Shown piece after piece: positions 11,801-26,800 of a stretch of DNA of 64,000 bases. The notes below the pieces were generated by a model. That model was not told the DNA's origin. It saw only the letters and a program-made list of their open reading frames with translations, and did no database searches. Position numbers and translations under genes: made by a program. Position 1 is the stretch's first letter, and each line of letters opens with the position of its first letter. The stretch is from Dermatemys mawii (taxonomy: Eukaryota; Chordata; Testudines; Dermatemydidae), in contig ML677365.1 in NCBI GenBank assembly GCA_007922305.1, positions 11,642,533 to 11,706,532 on the forward strand, in the 5' to 3' direction.

Positions 11801-14800
11801 ATCGCTTCTTTGAAAAGGTCTGATGGTGAAATCTTGGAAATTTGAGGACATGTTTTAGAAATGCTTGAGGTTAACAACATTTATTTGAGGGTGGTGATCA
11901 GTGTTTTGCAGTTTCAAATTGCCATTGTTTGGCCATGGTTTTTCTACATTTTTGTTCATCTGGAAATCCCCCAGGAGAGAGGGCCACCTGGAAATCCCCC
12001 AGGAGAGGGGGCCATCTGGAAATCTAACACCCAGGAGCGGGGGCCATCTGGAAATCTAACACTACCCCAGGAGAGGGGGCCAAAGTACTACGACTCCGGA
12101 TGGGGACCCAAGGGGCCTGTAACATGAGCCCTGCCACTCAGGGCTGAAGCCAGGTGGTGGGGTTTGGGCTTTGGCCCTGGGCCCCAGCAAGTCTAAGACC
12201 TGCCCAGGTGACTCCATTAAGACTGGGTCACAACTCACTTTGGTGTCCTAGCATACAGGAAACTTCATACGAACCCAGGACCCAGCATCAAGCTCTTTCT
12301 CCCTCTAGATCCCTGAGGTCTGGGCTAGGCTTGGGTGTCTGGACTAGGCTCAGGTGGGGCTCTGGTGGGGAGGGGTGCATGCGAGTGCTTGGGGAGGCTC
12401 AGCTGGGCTTTGGGGAGAGGGGTGGGTGGGTGTCTGGATCCCCTGCTGGGCTCTGGCGGGGAGGTACAGAGAAACAGGAACTGATTTGTTGTAGGGGTTT
12501 CCTTAAATCTCTGCTTCTGGAGGAATTTTTGTGTGATAAAATGTATGTCTATTGTTACAGACATAGTTGGTGATAATTGAAACTAGTGTGATTGTGCAGT
12601 GTTTTGGCAGATAAAATATACAGAAATGTAAAAATGCTGTGAATGGAATTTGGAATTTTTAATTTTTTGGCGCAGGATTCCCCCAGGAGTAATGGGTATT
12701 AATTCTAATTCAGTCAGGTTTAACTTTAGTTTAGTAAACTTTGTTTTAATTACATAAAATTTGTTCAGGGTTTTACAGGACAGTGTCTGGTCACACTGAA
12801 TAGCTAAGAAATATAGAAATATTAATGAAATCGCTCACCACTCTGATAAAATAGTATTTCCATTTAATGGATAGGAAAACTGAGGTAAAGAGAAATTAAG
12901 TGGCTTTTGTAAAGTCACACAGGAATGTGGAACCAGGAATAGAGCAGATCTCCTAATTTCCAATCTTAAACTATCCGTATGTGTGTATACTGTTAGAGAA
13001 CCTGACAGGGAGTGCTGAGCACGTGCAAGATATGCATGTAGTGTTTCACAAACACCCTGAAGAATGGCATGTCTATAAAATGTGTGGGGAAGCAGAGGAA
13101 TGGTGATGTGGGGAAAGACAATATTCTAAAACATCTAAATAGTGAGGGAAGATAGGCCCCTTATACCCCCATGGAATAAAAAAAATTCTCATTGGAACTG
13201 AACTCGTAGTTATCCAGAGGGAAAGCAAAAAGGTAGAAATTCTCCTGTGTTTGAAATCCCCCCTCCCTTTCAACTTCATATAATATGTAAAGTAGCTCTT
13301 CAATCCTCTTCCAAAACTCCCAATTCCCTGCCCCTACCCCTTCTTACTGGGAGTGATAGTCATTGGAATACAGAGGCCATTGTTTTCTTTTTTAAAAAGA
13401 AGCACCTGCTGCAAGTTGCTTGATGTGAGCCTGTTGAGAACTGCTGCTACTACTGAAAGCTGCCTATTAGAATAAATCCTTATCTGGTGGAAACAGAGAG
13501 AATTTCAGCAAGATCCTCCAAGCTGACATCATCCAGTCATCTACTGATTATGAAACATTAGCAGCAGCTTCATCTTTTTACATGCACCTCTTAGGCCTTG
13601 TCTTCACTACAGCGGGGTAAGGTTGATCTTATGGCGATCGATTTATCGCATCTCATCAAGACGCGAGAAATCGATCGCCAGCGCTGCCTGCGTCGACTCC
13701 GTAACTCCAGCTTGACCAGAGGTGTAAGCTGGAGTCGACGGGGGAGCACACCATCGACTGCTGCCGCCGTGAGGACGGCAGGTAAGTCGGCTGCAGATAC
13801 GCAAACTTCAGCTACGTGTTCTGCAGTTGATTTCACCCCGCCCCAGTGAAGACAAAACCTTATACATATCTTCCTCCTATGTCAGTTGGTAGGAGCAGTA
13901 TCTCAGAGATGCATAGTTTTCCTAATAGCTCTTTGTGCCCTCTCATTTAAACTTCCATTGATCAGCTTAGTGAAGGTAACTTTGTTTTTATAATTAAATA
14001 AACTTTTGCAGAGTTTACCTCTTATTTAATATGTATGGTGAAGTTGCTGTAGAGTGCTAGTGTTTGCATTCATTGAGAGATCATTAACTAGTGTTAGGCT
14101 GACTTTCAGAGATACTGAGCCTTGCCAGTTGACTTTCTTGGAAGCTGCAGGTGTCAGCATTTCCAGAAATCAGTCCATAAGCCTCATGTACCATATGAGA
14201 GAGGAATGTGCTATTGTTCTGATCACACAAATAATAGAATGCGAGTGTTCCCCTGTGCTGTTGCAGCAGTTAAATATCATAGTTACCTGAACAGTTCAGT
14301 CATTAGATAATAGTGAACAGAGAACAATAAACAAGCTAAATAGTTAACTAATGCAGCAATACATACATAGAAAAATGAAATTGGATTCCCTAAGGACTGA
14401 ATACTAATCCCACCATGCTTTTGTTGAATGTCCCTATATATTTTCTCCAACTACTTTCTTTTGTAGATGGTAATTGAATATGTAATTAATTTATATAGCT
14501 TTAAATATTCATTCAGCACTTCTCACAAGAGGGAGTGGAGAGGTTTTTTTTCTGTGCCATGTAGACCTGAAATTCTGTAGCAACAAGAAAAATGGGGGCA
14601 AGGAGAGAGGAGAATCTTCATGTTACCTACTTATAACACTTAAAACATTTTAATTAGCTTGAAGGCTCAGTTCTTGAGTACTTGTCTGTACCTCTCAGTG
14701 CTGCAGGAATCAGCATTAGTATAAAGTGGACTTGTGGGAGGGATCTTAGACACAGAATGTAGATAGGGGGTCTGTGATCCTCTGTGGGGCAGAAGCCCTG

Positions 14801-17800
14801 AGCCCAAGGGGAGAATTGTGAGGGGTCATGGGGAGGTGTTGCTATCCCACCCCTGGCCAGGTCAGAGGCGGGGAGCCAGAACTGGGTAATATGGAGTGGC
14901 TGCTGCTCTGGTCTGTCTCCTCCTGCTGGTGTCCAGGGCTGTGGCTGCTCCTTAGCTCCCAGTCCCCTTTGACTGCTTGAGCAGCTGGTAAGAGCTGTGC
15001 GGGAGTCAGGGGGACCTGGTTCGGGGATGGCAGAGCCATCAGGGAGCAGCAACTGTGGGAAGGCCTCTCCTGGCACACGGCCCCTAGCTGCTACTCTTCC
15101 TGCACTCTGAGCTACACCCGTGCTTGTACAGGGCCCTTAGTTGACCCCCTGCTAGCATCCTGACCTCCCCTCTGCCTGCACACAGCTCCTAGCTTCTACT
15201 CTCCCTCCCTGATCTACACCCCTGCTGCACACAGCCCTTAGTTGTCCCTCTCCTTGCACCCTGAGCTACACCCCTCACTGTGCACAGCTCCTGGCAAACC
15301 CCTACCTGCACTCTGAGCCGCTCTCAAGCTTTTTGATTTATAATTTTTGGTTGTCTCTCCTCTCCCATCCTCTCCAACCCAGATAGGCTGGGTGGTGTGC
15401 TGAGGTGGAGGTGGCACTTCCTCCCCGAGCTCCACTGTACAGACCTGGCCCGAGCTCCAATGGGCCCTGCCCTGTCTCCAAATAGATGTCAAAGTAGGCC
15501 TATACCCAAGGGTCCCTGCTCGGTGGCTGGCGCCCTGCTTGATTGCTGAAGCCCAGAGGCCCTCTGTGGGCCCTGGAGTTTTTATGATATGTTTGGGGAA
15601 TTGGGACTTCAGAAAGAGAGAGGTTGAAACCCACTGCTGTAGAATATGGTTTTGTTTCCCCTGCTGTTGATTAGAAGGGTCTTTTCAGCTAGGGAAGAAT
15701 GGGCAGGCCTAAGAGCAACAGTACTAAAGGAAATTTGGCCTGACCCACCATCTCAGCCCTGAAGAGAATTCAACTTTTTGTCAGGCCAAAGTAAAACTAC
15801 GTAGCATGAAAAACGCAGTATTTACCATTCTAAGGCCACTTGTTAAAGTCTTAAGTTATAGCAAGATAATTTTTTTTATGGGGACTTAAGATGTTGCAGC
15901 TGTCTGTCTCAGTTCACAAGTATTGTTACTAATTAAACATTGTTCTTAAAGATTTAAGAAAATGTTGTGTAACTATATTAACTACCTGGTAATATCCCAT
16001 GGAATAAATTCAGAGTTTTATCCTGTGGTTTCATTGGTTCAAATATTTTCAGATGCACTTCAAGCAGAGGAAACCTGAAGTCATTATAATTCATTGGTGT
16101 ATGGATCCACAAAAGTTTTATTTCAACATAGTAGCCATGTTAGTCTGTATCCTCAAAGAACGAGGAGTGCTTGTGGCACTTTAGAGACTAACCAGTTTAT
16201 TTGGGCATAAGCTTTTGTGGGCTAGAACCCACTTCATGGGTTTCTATGCTTTTTGGCTGCCAAATTCTTTGGTAGGCACTTGTATGACCTAGTTAGCCCT
16301 TTTTCCTTTGAGCCTGGAATTTGAGAAGTTTCTTTCAGTGTGTCTGACAGAATTGATCAGTATTACTAGAGCCCAGGGCTACAAGTCAGTTTACAATTCT
16401 CTTCTGAGTGTGCAGGTGTTTCTTACTCAGGTTATTGATCTCCTGTTCTTGACTCTTATGGATGTCTAATCTCGATTTGAGCATGTGATCACAAAAACAC
16501 AAAATCTGCTATTCAAGTTGTTGCTGCTGTCTGAAGATGCTGAGCCTGCTGGCTACAGTTTTTGGACATGAACCTATTTCTCTGTTTGTCTTCCTGTATC
16601 CATTTGTTTATATATTCACTTTTACATAGAACCATAGCTGTGGTATCTGTGTACAGTAACGTTACATAACATTGTGAGACCTTATTTGTTTCACAATAGC
16701 AAATACTTTACTTTACTTTTTTTTTAATGGCTGAAAGATCCAGTCTTGAAGAATCTTGAGCTCAGGTATTGTCAGTACTTCAGGTGCTGGTTAATCACTC
16801 AAACCAGTATGTGACTACTTTGTGTAGTTAGAAACCTTTGATCTGAGCAAATTACTTGGACACATTAGATTGGGAGGAGGATTTTCATGTTTGAATTAGT
16901 TGGAAAATTATTTTTCTTTGAAATCTCACTATCTGGAGCTCAGTCTGAGATTATTCTTGTAGATTACATACACACATATTAGACATCAAGAAAAAATATT
17001 GGGAGTAAGTCTGTTTAGTTTACTGAGCCAAAGATAAATGTGTTGATTCTGCCACAAAGATTTTGCTCTTGATGTTATTTATTATTTGTATTTCTATAGT
17101 TGTAGACCAGGATTCCATTTTGCTGGGCAATGTACAACACAGAACAAAAAGACAATCCCAGCCTCAAAGACTTTTTACAATCTAAGTATAAGACAAGAGG
17201 TAACAGAGGAATACTGACAGATAAATGAGAGGACAAGGGGAGTACAAGGAAACAATCAGATAATATTAGCAAAATTGGCTGACACACAATTTGAGTTTTC
17301 ATGTGTGTAGTTGTGGATTACTAACACTTCAATGTATGTTTGTTTGCCAGAGTATTAAGAATGTATGGTTGATGTCAGAGGGTCGAGGAGACTAGATATT
17401 TGGGATTTTTTTACCCCCATAAAATGCCTTTTCTGAAGATGTGATGTTTCAGAAAGGATTTGAATAAAGAGAGAGTTCAGCCTGAGCAGAAGGTGTAATA
17501 GGGAATTCAGTAGTAACAGGTGGCATGACAAAGGCACAGAAACAAGAATAAGGGGAATAATAAAAAGGAGAGATTGAGAGAAGTACAGTAGAATCTCAGT
17601 GTTACAAACGCGTTGGGAATGGAGGCTGTTCATAACTATGAATAAAACATTGATTCTTTCAAAAGTTTATAACTGAACGTTGACTTAATACAGCTTTTAA
17701 ACTTTATGCAGAAGAAAAATGCTGCTTTTCTTTTATTTTTTTAAGTAGATTGTTTAACACAGTACTATATTGCTTTTTAGTCTCTCTGCTGCTTATTGTG

Positions 17801-20800
17801 TACTTCTGCTTCCAAATGAGGGGTGTGGTTGATCAGTCAGTTTGTAACTCAGGGGTTCTGCTGTATTTGCAGAGTGCTTGCAAGAGATTGGACATTTCTG
17901 AAGTTACCGAAGCTGCCATCTTACAGAATTGTCCAATTAATTCCTTCCAGGAGTCACTGGGTGCAGGAATCATTGGGTACAATTTTATGGCCAATTTATT
18001 GGCACTCTGATCAAATGATTATGGTGTAGGAAGCATATTCGCATATTCTGACTTGCTGTAGACTTTTATTTTTTTGGTTTTTAATTTGCCCAACAACGAT
18101 AAACTTTCTTTCCTACTCCATTTCTGCCTTCAGTTGGCTAAAGAGCTAGATATTAGTAATTGGTTTTAGTGAGGCACAAATTGAGAGATTGTGTTCCCAT
18201 TCAAACGATCATGCGTTCATAAAGTCAGAAAGGTTGGATATAGTGCTTTCCTGTCAGACCATGTCTACAGTAGCACTTATATCAGCAGAATTTTTGTTGC
18301 TCAGGTGCATAGTGGGGAAAAAACACACCCCTGAGCGACGTAAGTTTTGCCAGCATAAGCACTTGAGTACACAGTGGTATGTCAGTGGAAGGTGCTCTCC
18401 CACTGACATACTTGTGCTAATTTAGCTGGCTTTATTATGTGGACAGGGGAGCAGTCTTCCATCAGCATAACACAACTACATGAGCAGTTTACAGTGGCAT
18501 AGCTGTATCAGTACAGCTGTGCTGCTCTAAGCTTCCCAATATAGACATGGCCTTAGTGTCATCTTTGTGTCTATCGTATATTGTATGGCCATTTGTTTGA
18601 ACCAGTCCTTAGATGATATCTTTGCTTTCTTCATAAAGTCTTTTTTTTCCCCAGTTTTCCATCCCTGTTGGGTACTGTTTTCCTCGTTAAGTATCCTAGT
18701 TAGAAAATAACTGTGAAGCCCTGTGAGTCATGGTATCACATGGTATTATCGAAGAGGATGTGAAGCTTTAGATGTTCAGTATGCTCCCAGTAGGATTTAA
18801 TAGCTTCTTCATGGGCTAGTAAGGATTCAACCTCTGAAAAGCATGAGGTAGCTTTGTAGTTGTTGTTATGCAAGTTTATGAATCGTATGATTTGATTTGG
18901 TTTATCTGAACTTCCTTTCAGGGGGAAGCATGTCCAGGCATTGATGAAACGAGGCTAACACAATTTCAAATCTTGTGAGCATATCTAGTGAATAACACTT
19001 TTGTAAAATACTAATTTATTATCCTGACTCCTGATGCAGACCTATGTGGTACTCTGATCCCTAATAGATGTTCTCACAGCTGTTTACAATGTTGCAACTG
19101 AATGGACAATTGCCTACTACCACTTCCTCTGCTTGTTGTGAGGTGTTAATGGTGAGGTCAGTCTGATCCTGTATATAGAGCAGAAGTGAAGTATTTTGCT
19201 CCCAAAGTAGTGTGAAATAAGTAGCTGGAACAAGCATGTAGTAAGTGGGCACCATGATGGCAAGAAAAAGCAAAGTCCTGAAGCAGTTGCAGCATAGTTC
19301 CTCGGTCTGTAAAGACCCAACAACTCACATGTCAAAACTTGCCTGTGCTCTAACATTTCATTTTTTTCACATATATGCTATACTTTCTCCAACTGTGGAT
19401 TCCGATGACTAGACTTACTGGTTTTGAAAATGTACAGTTGGTCCAAACAGTGGATGTTCTTCTGTTTTTTAATACAAGTAGCAATTTTATTGTAACTTTA
19501 AGATACTTAATACATTTGAGCATTTTCTCTTTGTAATATGATATATTCATATTTGGCATTTGGTGTTCTTTGAAAGAACTCAGTCTAACAATTTGCTTTC
19601 TTGTATGTAATAGGATGTAACTACTTTGAGACCAGGTGTGTAAACCTTTATACAGGATATATTTTAAGAAATATGTGGGTGGAGGAACTGTTCATTATTT
19701 GTTTTGTTCTAGCTAGCTTCCTTGTGACTGATTTCCTTTAAGTATTCTTTATTTATTTTTAATCAGATATAAAGGAAAATGAATTGTTTACTTTAGTGCA
19801 TGATCTTCAAAAAACACTAGAATACCAACGTATTTATATCCAATATTTAAAGTAATGTCAGTGTTTTCAGTCTTAAGTTCACTTTTTTAATATCTTCTAG
19901 CCTGGTAAAATAAATACAGCCTAAACGAATTTTCACCAGACCCTCAAAATGGAACATCTACAACCTAGAGATCAAGGCCTAATTTCAGGAGATATTGCAG
20001 AATATGCCCGACTTGTACAGGAGTTGGTATCATTGGGCTTCTTGCATGCTCGATGTTAGACATCTTGCTGAATGTGAGCCAATGTCCCTGCTAGATTCCA
20101 GTTGCCATCATCTACTGCTAAAAGTTAAAAAAAAAAAAAAAAAAAAAAAAAATTCAATAAAAGATTGCAGAAATTTTGAGTGAACACACAAAGTGGTTTT
20201 TTCTTTTTGTCTGGAAAAAGTCTTAACTGTTTTTGGTGAAACTCCCAGGAAAAATTGCTCGCTGACTGAGACAAAGTATACCAAAAAAGTAGAATTTTGA
20301 GAACATTGCACTTGGGAATTGAAAAGTTTGGTCAGTCCTAATACTGGTATTTATTCTAGCCATCAAACGGCTAGCTACAGAAAAAGTGAAAAATACGTGG
20401 AGACCTCACAAATTTCCTTCTGTTCTATAATACCGCTGAAGTGACCATGTACACTGTGGCATTTTGGTTTTTTTGTATGCCCCTGGTATAATTAGGGCCC
20501 CTTTTATTTGTGGACCTTGAATTTTCCTTCAGGTGTGGAAAACTTGGGTCTCTGTAGAAAGCTCTGCCTGCTGTCTTCTCCACTGTCAGGTGCTCTCCAG
20601 CAAGCAGAGTACGTGCACGGACTAGTGTTTAGTCAGAGGCAACTGAGTACCAATTCCAGAGATGTTCTCTGCTTTAATAAATGCAACTTGCAGCTATGAG
20701 TAGTTGCTGCTTCTGTTGCCAAGTGAAATAGAGATGGAGGTGAGGAAGAGGGAACATTGCCAGGAACCCGAAGGACCCACTAATGAGACACCTCTTGAGT

Positions 20801-23800
20801 TCTATGTCACCCCCCTCCTTCTGACCACAACTTCTAAAACTCTTGTTCCTTTTCCTCTCAGCTGCCAAAGGTACCTGCTCCACCCTCCAAATTGCCCACT
20901 ACAGTCCCTGCCCAAGGTGCTAAATCCTCTGGTTTTTCCCTGGTATAATGAGATATTGTGCTAAATTCTGAAGTAAGCTGAAATGTGCTTTCAATTTTTT
21001 ACATTGCTTTTGAATGCTGCCCTCTCTTTATTTAATGAAATATTAAAATGAATATAATCAAATTAAAATACAGTAGACTCTTGATTATCCAGGATTGGGT
21101 TAACCAGGATGTCAAAAAAAAGAATACACGTAACTCACGGGGTTGGCTCTATCTTTGTTGCCGCCCCAAGTGCGCACACAAAAACCCCCCACTAGGGCAC
21201 AGGGCAGCCAGTGAACCAACACCCGCTCCCCGCAGTGCAGGGTGGCTGGTGAACTAACCCCTCTCCCCATATTTCCTATGGATGGTGATTATCTGGGATT
21301 TTATTAACCAGGATTAATTTTTCCCCTATCATCCTGGATAATCGAGAGTCTACTGTACTTAAAGATTCTACAACTGGAAGTTTGCCAATAGAATGGAGAT
21401 TACAGTGAGTAGAGAAGAACCCAATTTAGTGTCCTTGTGCTGTTAGCTTTGCAGTGCTAGCAGAAGTAAAAAGTATTGAAAAACTTTTGTTGTCACCAAA
21501 GTCAATAAATGTTACTCAAGATACGCACAAGGAACAGATTGTACAATTTCATACTTATATTTCAGATTAGAACTACTCTTTTAAAAACACGTTGTTTTAC
21601 AAAGAAGATTAGTCTTTTTTTTAATACAGGGAGACTCAATTTAATCATGGTTTTCTACATAAAAGTGCATTCTTGTTGGTAATTATAACTTTAATACATA
21701 TTCTTCACAGTTCAGAGATAGATGTAGGTTTCTTTTAAGAAGGTACATACTATGTTTTTAAACTGATTTATTTTGAAAACTTTTCAGATTAATTGTACAG
21801 CTATGTCAGAAAATGAATTATTGTTCTTTCATTTACCAGAGGTAATTGAAGCAGATCTTTATGAAGTTGTAGGGAGGTGAACTACAGTATCTCCAATTCA
21901 ACACGTTAATCATTTTATATTTGGAGCATGCAGCATTAGGAGTAGATCATCATCATCATCAGACAGACATTTAAATTGTTGTTTTAGTTAACTAAAACAA
22001 TGTTAAGTGTATTGGATATTTTTCTTCAACAGCAAACATAATATTCTACCAGAATAAGCAGAAGTCTCTCATTTCTCATATTTATCTCCAGACTTCTTGT
22101 CCAGATCTGTTCTGCCCCCAACAATCTTCTATTCATTGAACTTTTTGAAACTTTTTGCACTTTTAGAGGGAGGTAAGGGATTAACTCTGTGCAAAGAGTT
22201 AGGGTTAGGGTAGGTTAGTTTTTTGCTGTTAACAAGCATGTTATCTCTGGAGATGCAAATCCACAGTTTGAGAACTGCAAAACCAGGCATGGTATCTTCT
22301 AGACAAGGGGTGGCCAACCTGTGGTTCCGGAGATGCATTTGGCTCTTCAGAGATTAATACGGGGTTCCTTGCATAGATACTGACTCTGGGGTTGGAACTA
22401 CAGATGTTAACTTTCCAATGTGCTGGGGGGTGTTCAGTATTCAACCCCCTGCTCTGCCCCAGATCCTGACCCCAGTCTATCCCTTTCTCCAAGCCCTCTG
22501 CTCCTTCCCCTGAGCCTGCTGCCATGCCATCATCCTTCCCCTCTCTTTCTTTTTTCCCCCCCAGAGCTTCCTGTGCACTGCGAAACAGCTGATTATGATG
22601 GGCAGGAGGCAAGGGAAGGAGAGGCAGGACTGCCAATGGGAGGAGGCACAGGGGAGTTGATGTGAGGCTGCTGACCTATTACTGTGGCTCTTCAGCAGTG
22701 TACATTGGTTAATTCTAGATCCTGCTCAGGTTGGCCGATTGAGTACTGAGTCCCACTGGGTAGATAGTATCAGAGGGGTAGCCATATTTGTCTGGATCCG
22801 CAAAAGCGATAGAGTCCTGTGGCCCCTTATAGACCATCAGATGTAATGGAGCATAAGCTTTCGTGGGTGAATACCCACTTCATCGGATGCACCCACGAAA
22901 GCTTCTACTCCAGTATGTCTGTTAGTCTATAAGGTGCCACAGGACTCTCTGTCACTGGGTAGATAGAAAGATTTAAACTAAATAGTCTATACAGAAGCCT
23001 GTGGAATCCTATAAAATTGGATCCCTAATGCATGAACTATTGGAACTCATTTACAAAACTTTTCTTAAACATTACATGAATATATTCTCATACTATAGAA
23101 TTTATAATCCCTATTTCATGATGAGATATCTTTGCGCTCTCATGTATCTTAATTAAAACTATCTTTAGATAAAATGCCTTTTCAAGAAAAAACATAAAAA
23201 AATCCAATTTTTTTGATTTTTTTTTTTTTTATTAAAAAGATCATTGATTTTTTTTATCCACCCTGTCACCGAGTAATATAAACTGTGCGGGTGTATATTT
23301 TGTTCAGTGCTCTGGCGATGAATGTTTGTGCATCCATATCATGCATGCATATCTTAAACACAAGTGTTTTAAAGTAAGTCATAATTTCAATATATCCTCT
23401 ATATGTCACTCTTTCAGTCAAATAGTAAAGGGGATTAATTTCATTATTATACAAGATGAACCTCTATAGTCCAGGACCCTTAGGACCTGCTGGGTGCCAA
23501 ACCAGAGAATTTGCCAAACCATGGGAGGTCAATGCAGAGTGTCAGCAGGTGCCTATAGGTGTGGGAAGTAATGGTGCAGGGAGTGCTATAGCACCTCCAG
23601 ACGTTGCACCCACTGTGGCCGCCCCAGTTGAGGGCCTTGCTGCCATCCGGAGTCCTGGCTGCTAACCTCCAGACTGGGGGCTCCGAGGCCGGCCCCAGCT
23701 CCTCTCAATCCCCCCCAGAGCTTGAATGCCATGAATCAGCTATTTGCAGCGCTCCGGACCTCTTGGGAGGGAGGAGAAGTAGTTAAGTGCGGGGCCGCCA

Positions 23801-26800
23801 GCCCACAGGGGAACGGGAGAGCTTGGCACTGGTGGATGCTCCGCACTCCCTAATTTTTCCCCGTGGTGCTCCAGCCCTGGAGCACCCGGGGAGTTGTCAC
23901 CTATTCCGGACCATGGATGTTGCCAGACCAGGGAGTGCCGGATTAGAGAGGTTCAACCTGTAATACTGTTGAAATATACATTTTCCCATTTCCCGTTAAA
24001 CACTTTACTGTTACTAAATTTGTAGCTATAATATTTACAGTATCTTTGCAGCAGAGATTCCTCAGCTATGGAAATCTTGTTGGGTTTTTTTTATGCTCAC
24101 CCTGGTTAGGCAGGAAACTTTGGTTGATGTCTGCATAACATCAAGGCAGTGTAACTTGATTATCTGAGCATTTGTGCTCCCATTAAGTATCTAATTTTGT
24201 ATTCTTAAAACAAATAGTTACCTCTTCCTTTCTGTATCTGCAGTGGCAATAAACATCTTATTGAACAGCTTACAGTGTTAACCTTATCTGACAGATGTTC
24301 AATTAAAAGTCCTGTGAACTCAGTTCTTAATTCTAAAGAAAGATAATAGAAAACATGCGGTTGGCAAGATTTACATATTTTATATAACCAATGATCCTGT
24401 CACGTTCTTCAGCCAAACTTGAAATCATAGATCAGAACAGATAATGCCTAAAAGCCAATTGTACCCCATCCATAATATCTTTTTTTTAAGTTGCCTATTG
24501 ACATTTAACAATCGTTACTGTAGCGGGGTGGCTACTGCTCCCAGCCAGAAAGGCTTAAAACAGTGCAGGAAAAACCTGGGGCTGGGAGCAAGCAAGCTCC
24601 CAGGCTGATTGGGAGAGTAGGCTCAGCTGGGTGACCAGGCCCCAAACAGACCGGCAGACCCTTATAAAAGGGCTGAGAAGCAGGGGCCGGAGAGAGACAG
24701 ATTGAGCCTCCTCTGGCAACAGATGCAGACAGGCCTGGCTGCTGGGGAGCTTGACAAGGTACCTAGGGTGGAGCAGGGCTGCGGGGGAGGCAAGGGGAGC
24801 TGAGGGAGCTCCAGCCTTGAAACCCCCAGGCTGCAGGGCCGAGGAGATGGTCCAAAAAGGGGTACTGGGGTTGCAGGGGTAGTTGTAGAGGCAGCAGGCC
24901 AACCCCTGCCTTGCTGGTGATAAATGGCAATGATGCTGCAGTTTGCCCCAGAGAACGGGGGCAAGAGGTGACTGGCAGTTGCCTAGACTGAGGCTAGGTG
25001 GTGGGAGTTCCCTGGGAGGGGAGACTCTGAGACTGTGGGGGTACCGCAAGGGTTCAGCACCTCAAGTAAGAGGGCACTACAGTCGGGGGGGGATACAGGG
25101 CTGAGTGCAAGCAGGACTACGCCCTGCAGAGGGCGCTCTGGATGATTTCAGGGAGCCAGACACCAGGGCAATTAGAAGAGCACAGCTGGGCACGCTGCAC
25201 ATTAGAGAAATTTTGAAAACCATTTTCATGACTGGCCAAACTACATTGTGACAGTTTTGTTTTGACTTGATGCAACCCACCCCCTTGGTTGACTCTAATT
25301 CCCTGTAAGTCACACCCTGCCTCTCTCCCCGATCACAGCTTGCAAAAGAAATAGTCATTATTGTTTCAAAACTATGCGTTCTTTATTAATAGATTTAAAA
25401 GAACAGGGAGATAACTAACAAGGTAGCCCCAGTGGGGTGGGGGATGAGGGGAAGAAGAAAGGACAAGGCCACAGTACAAATCAGACTTTAGGGTATGCCA
25501 GCCTTCCGCTGCTTGGGCAGTCCTCTCGGGCGGAGTGGCTGGGAGATTGGGGGGAGGGGGGATGGGAAAGCGTTATTTTGTCAAATAGTTTCAACCAGAA
25601 ACATTTGTTCATTCCTACATACAATCTAAGTGGACAACAGTCAAAGCGTGGGAGAACTGAGGCACACAGAAGTTGTTGCTTTCTCAGCAGTTATACAGAT
25701 GGTTAAGATTATGATGTACATACTGTGCATGAGTGCGGAAGCTCGGAATTATTTAATTTCCAGACTTGCTTTTCGAAGACTCTAGTGGCATACTGAGCTA
25801 AGTCCCCCCTGAAACGTGATCCTTTTCGTCCAGTTCTACTCCTACTGGGTAAGTGATTACGTAGGTTACTCAAATGAGTGCTGTTAAAACTTCCGTACTA
25901 CACCATCGTGTATTTTGTATATACCACAGAATACGTATTTTAGCTGAGTTTTTGAATTCTTAATAAAAGTACCGGATCTGCCTCTTATCTCTGTAATGCT
26001 TTGGTTATTAGTGATGACAATACACAGAGTACAGAGAGAGCCTTAAAAAGCTATGAATTTCCCAAAATAACTTTTCTAGAACTAAAATAGCACACTTGAT
26101 ACTTAGGGTCTTTCCAGGGTAATAAGCAAGTGTTGGATCCATTAGTGAACTGAGAACCTTCCTTTCTCAATGGCTTAAAGTCCCTGATTCTATCTATGCG
26201 GGGCTTTAAAATATCAGACTTAATAGTGATATTTATGTATTAAGAATACTGCTGGTACAGGGTTAATCTTATCTGTTCTGGGTCTGTGGCAGGAGGAGAC
26301 ATTTCTGGAGTGTGTTGGACATTGTTTATGTAGTTGGTCAGGGTTTGGGGATATTAGAGGAAATCTCGGGAAAATATTTGTGCACCAAATTCAGAACAAG
26401 CACTCACTAGTCAGAATAATTTTTTTAACTCACAATTCTTGCAATTTTATATAATGGATATGGGCTAGAGGTGGAAGGGCATCTCCATATACTCTCTCTC
26501 TGTGTGTGAGAGAATATGAAAATATTAAAAGAATGGGAGGCTTCAAAATTAAGCACACAAAAGCCAAAGAATACTGAAGATAATTTTGAACTGCAAAGCT
26601 TTATATATATATTAAAAAACAAAACAAAACATGGGTTTGTGTATGCCAATCTACTGTTTTTGCTTGTTGCTGACTTGGATATATATGGGATGTCAAGACT
26701 GTTTTTGTAGGAGCACTTCCTAGAAATGTAATGTGAGCTCTCACAGATTGAATTTCTCATCCTTTCAGCTAAGGTGTATCAAAAATGCCCTTTCTTCAAA

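Noticed and set aside
22197..22216. Telomere-like TTAGGG units
   Set aside because: Only about two and a half units (GTTAGGGTTAGGGTAGG); too short to call an interstitial telomere.
24555..25049. 164-codon frame on the - strand
   Set aside because: It lies antisense within an LTR; the related copy at 55039 does not keep the frame.
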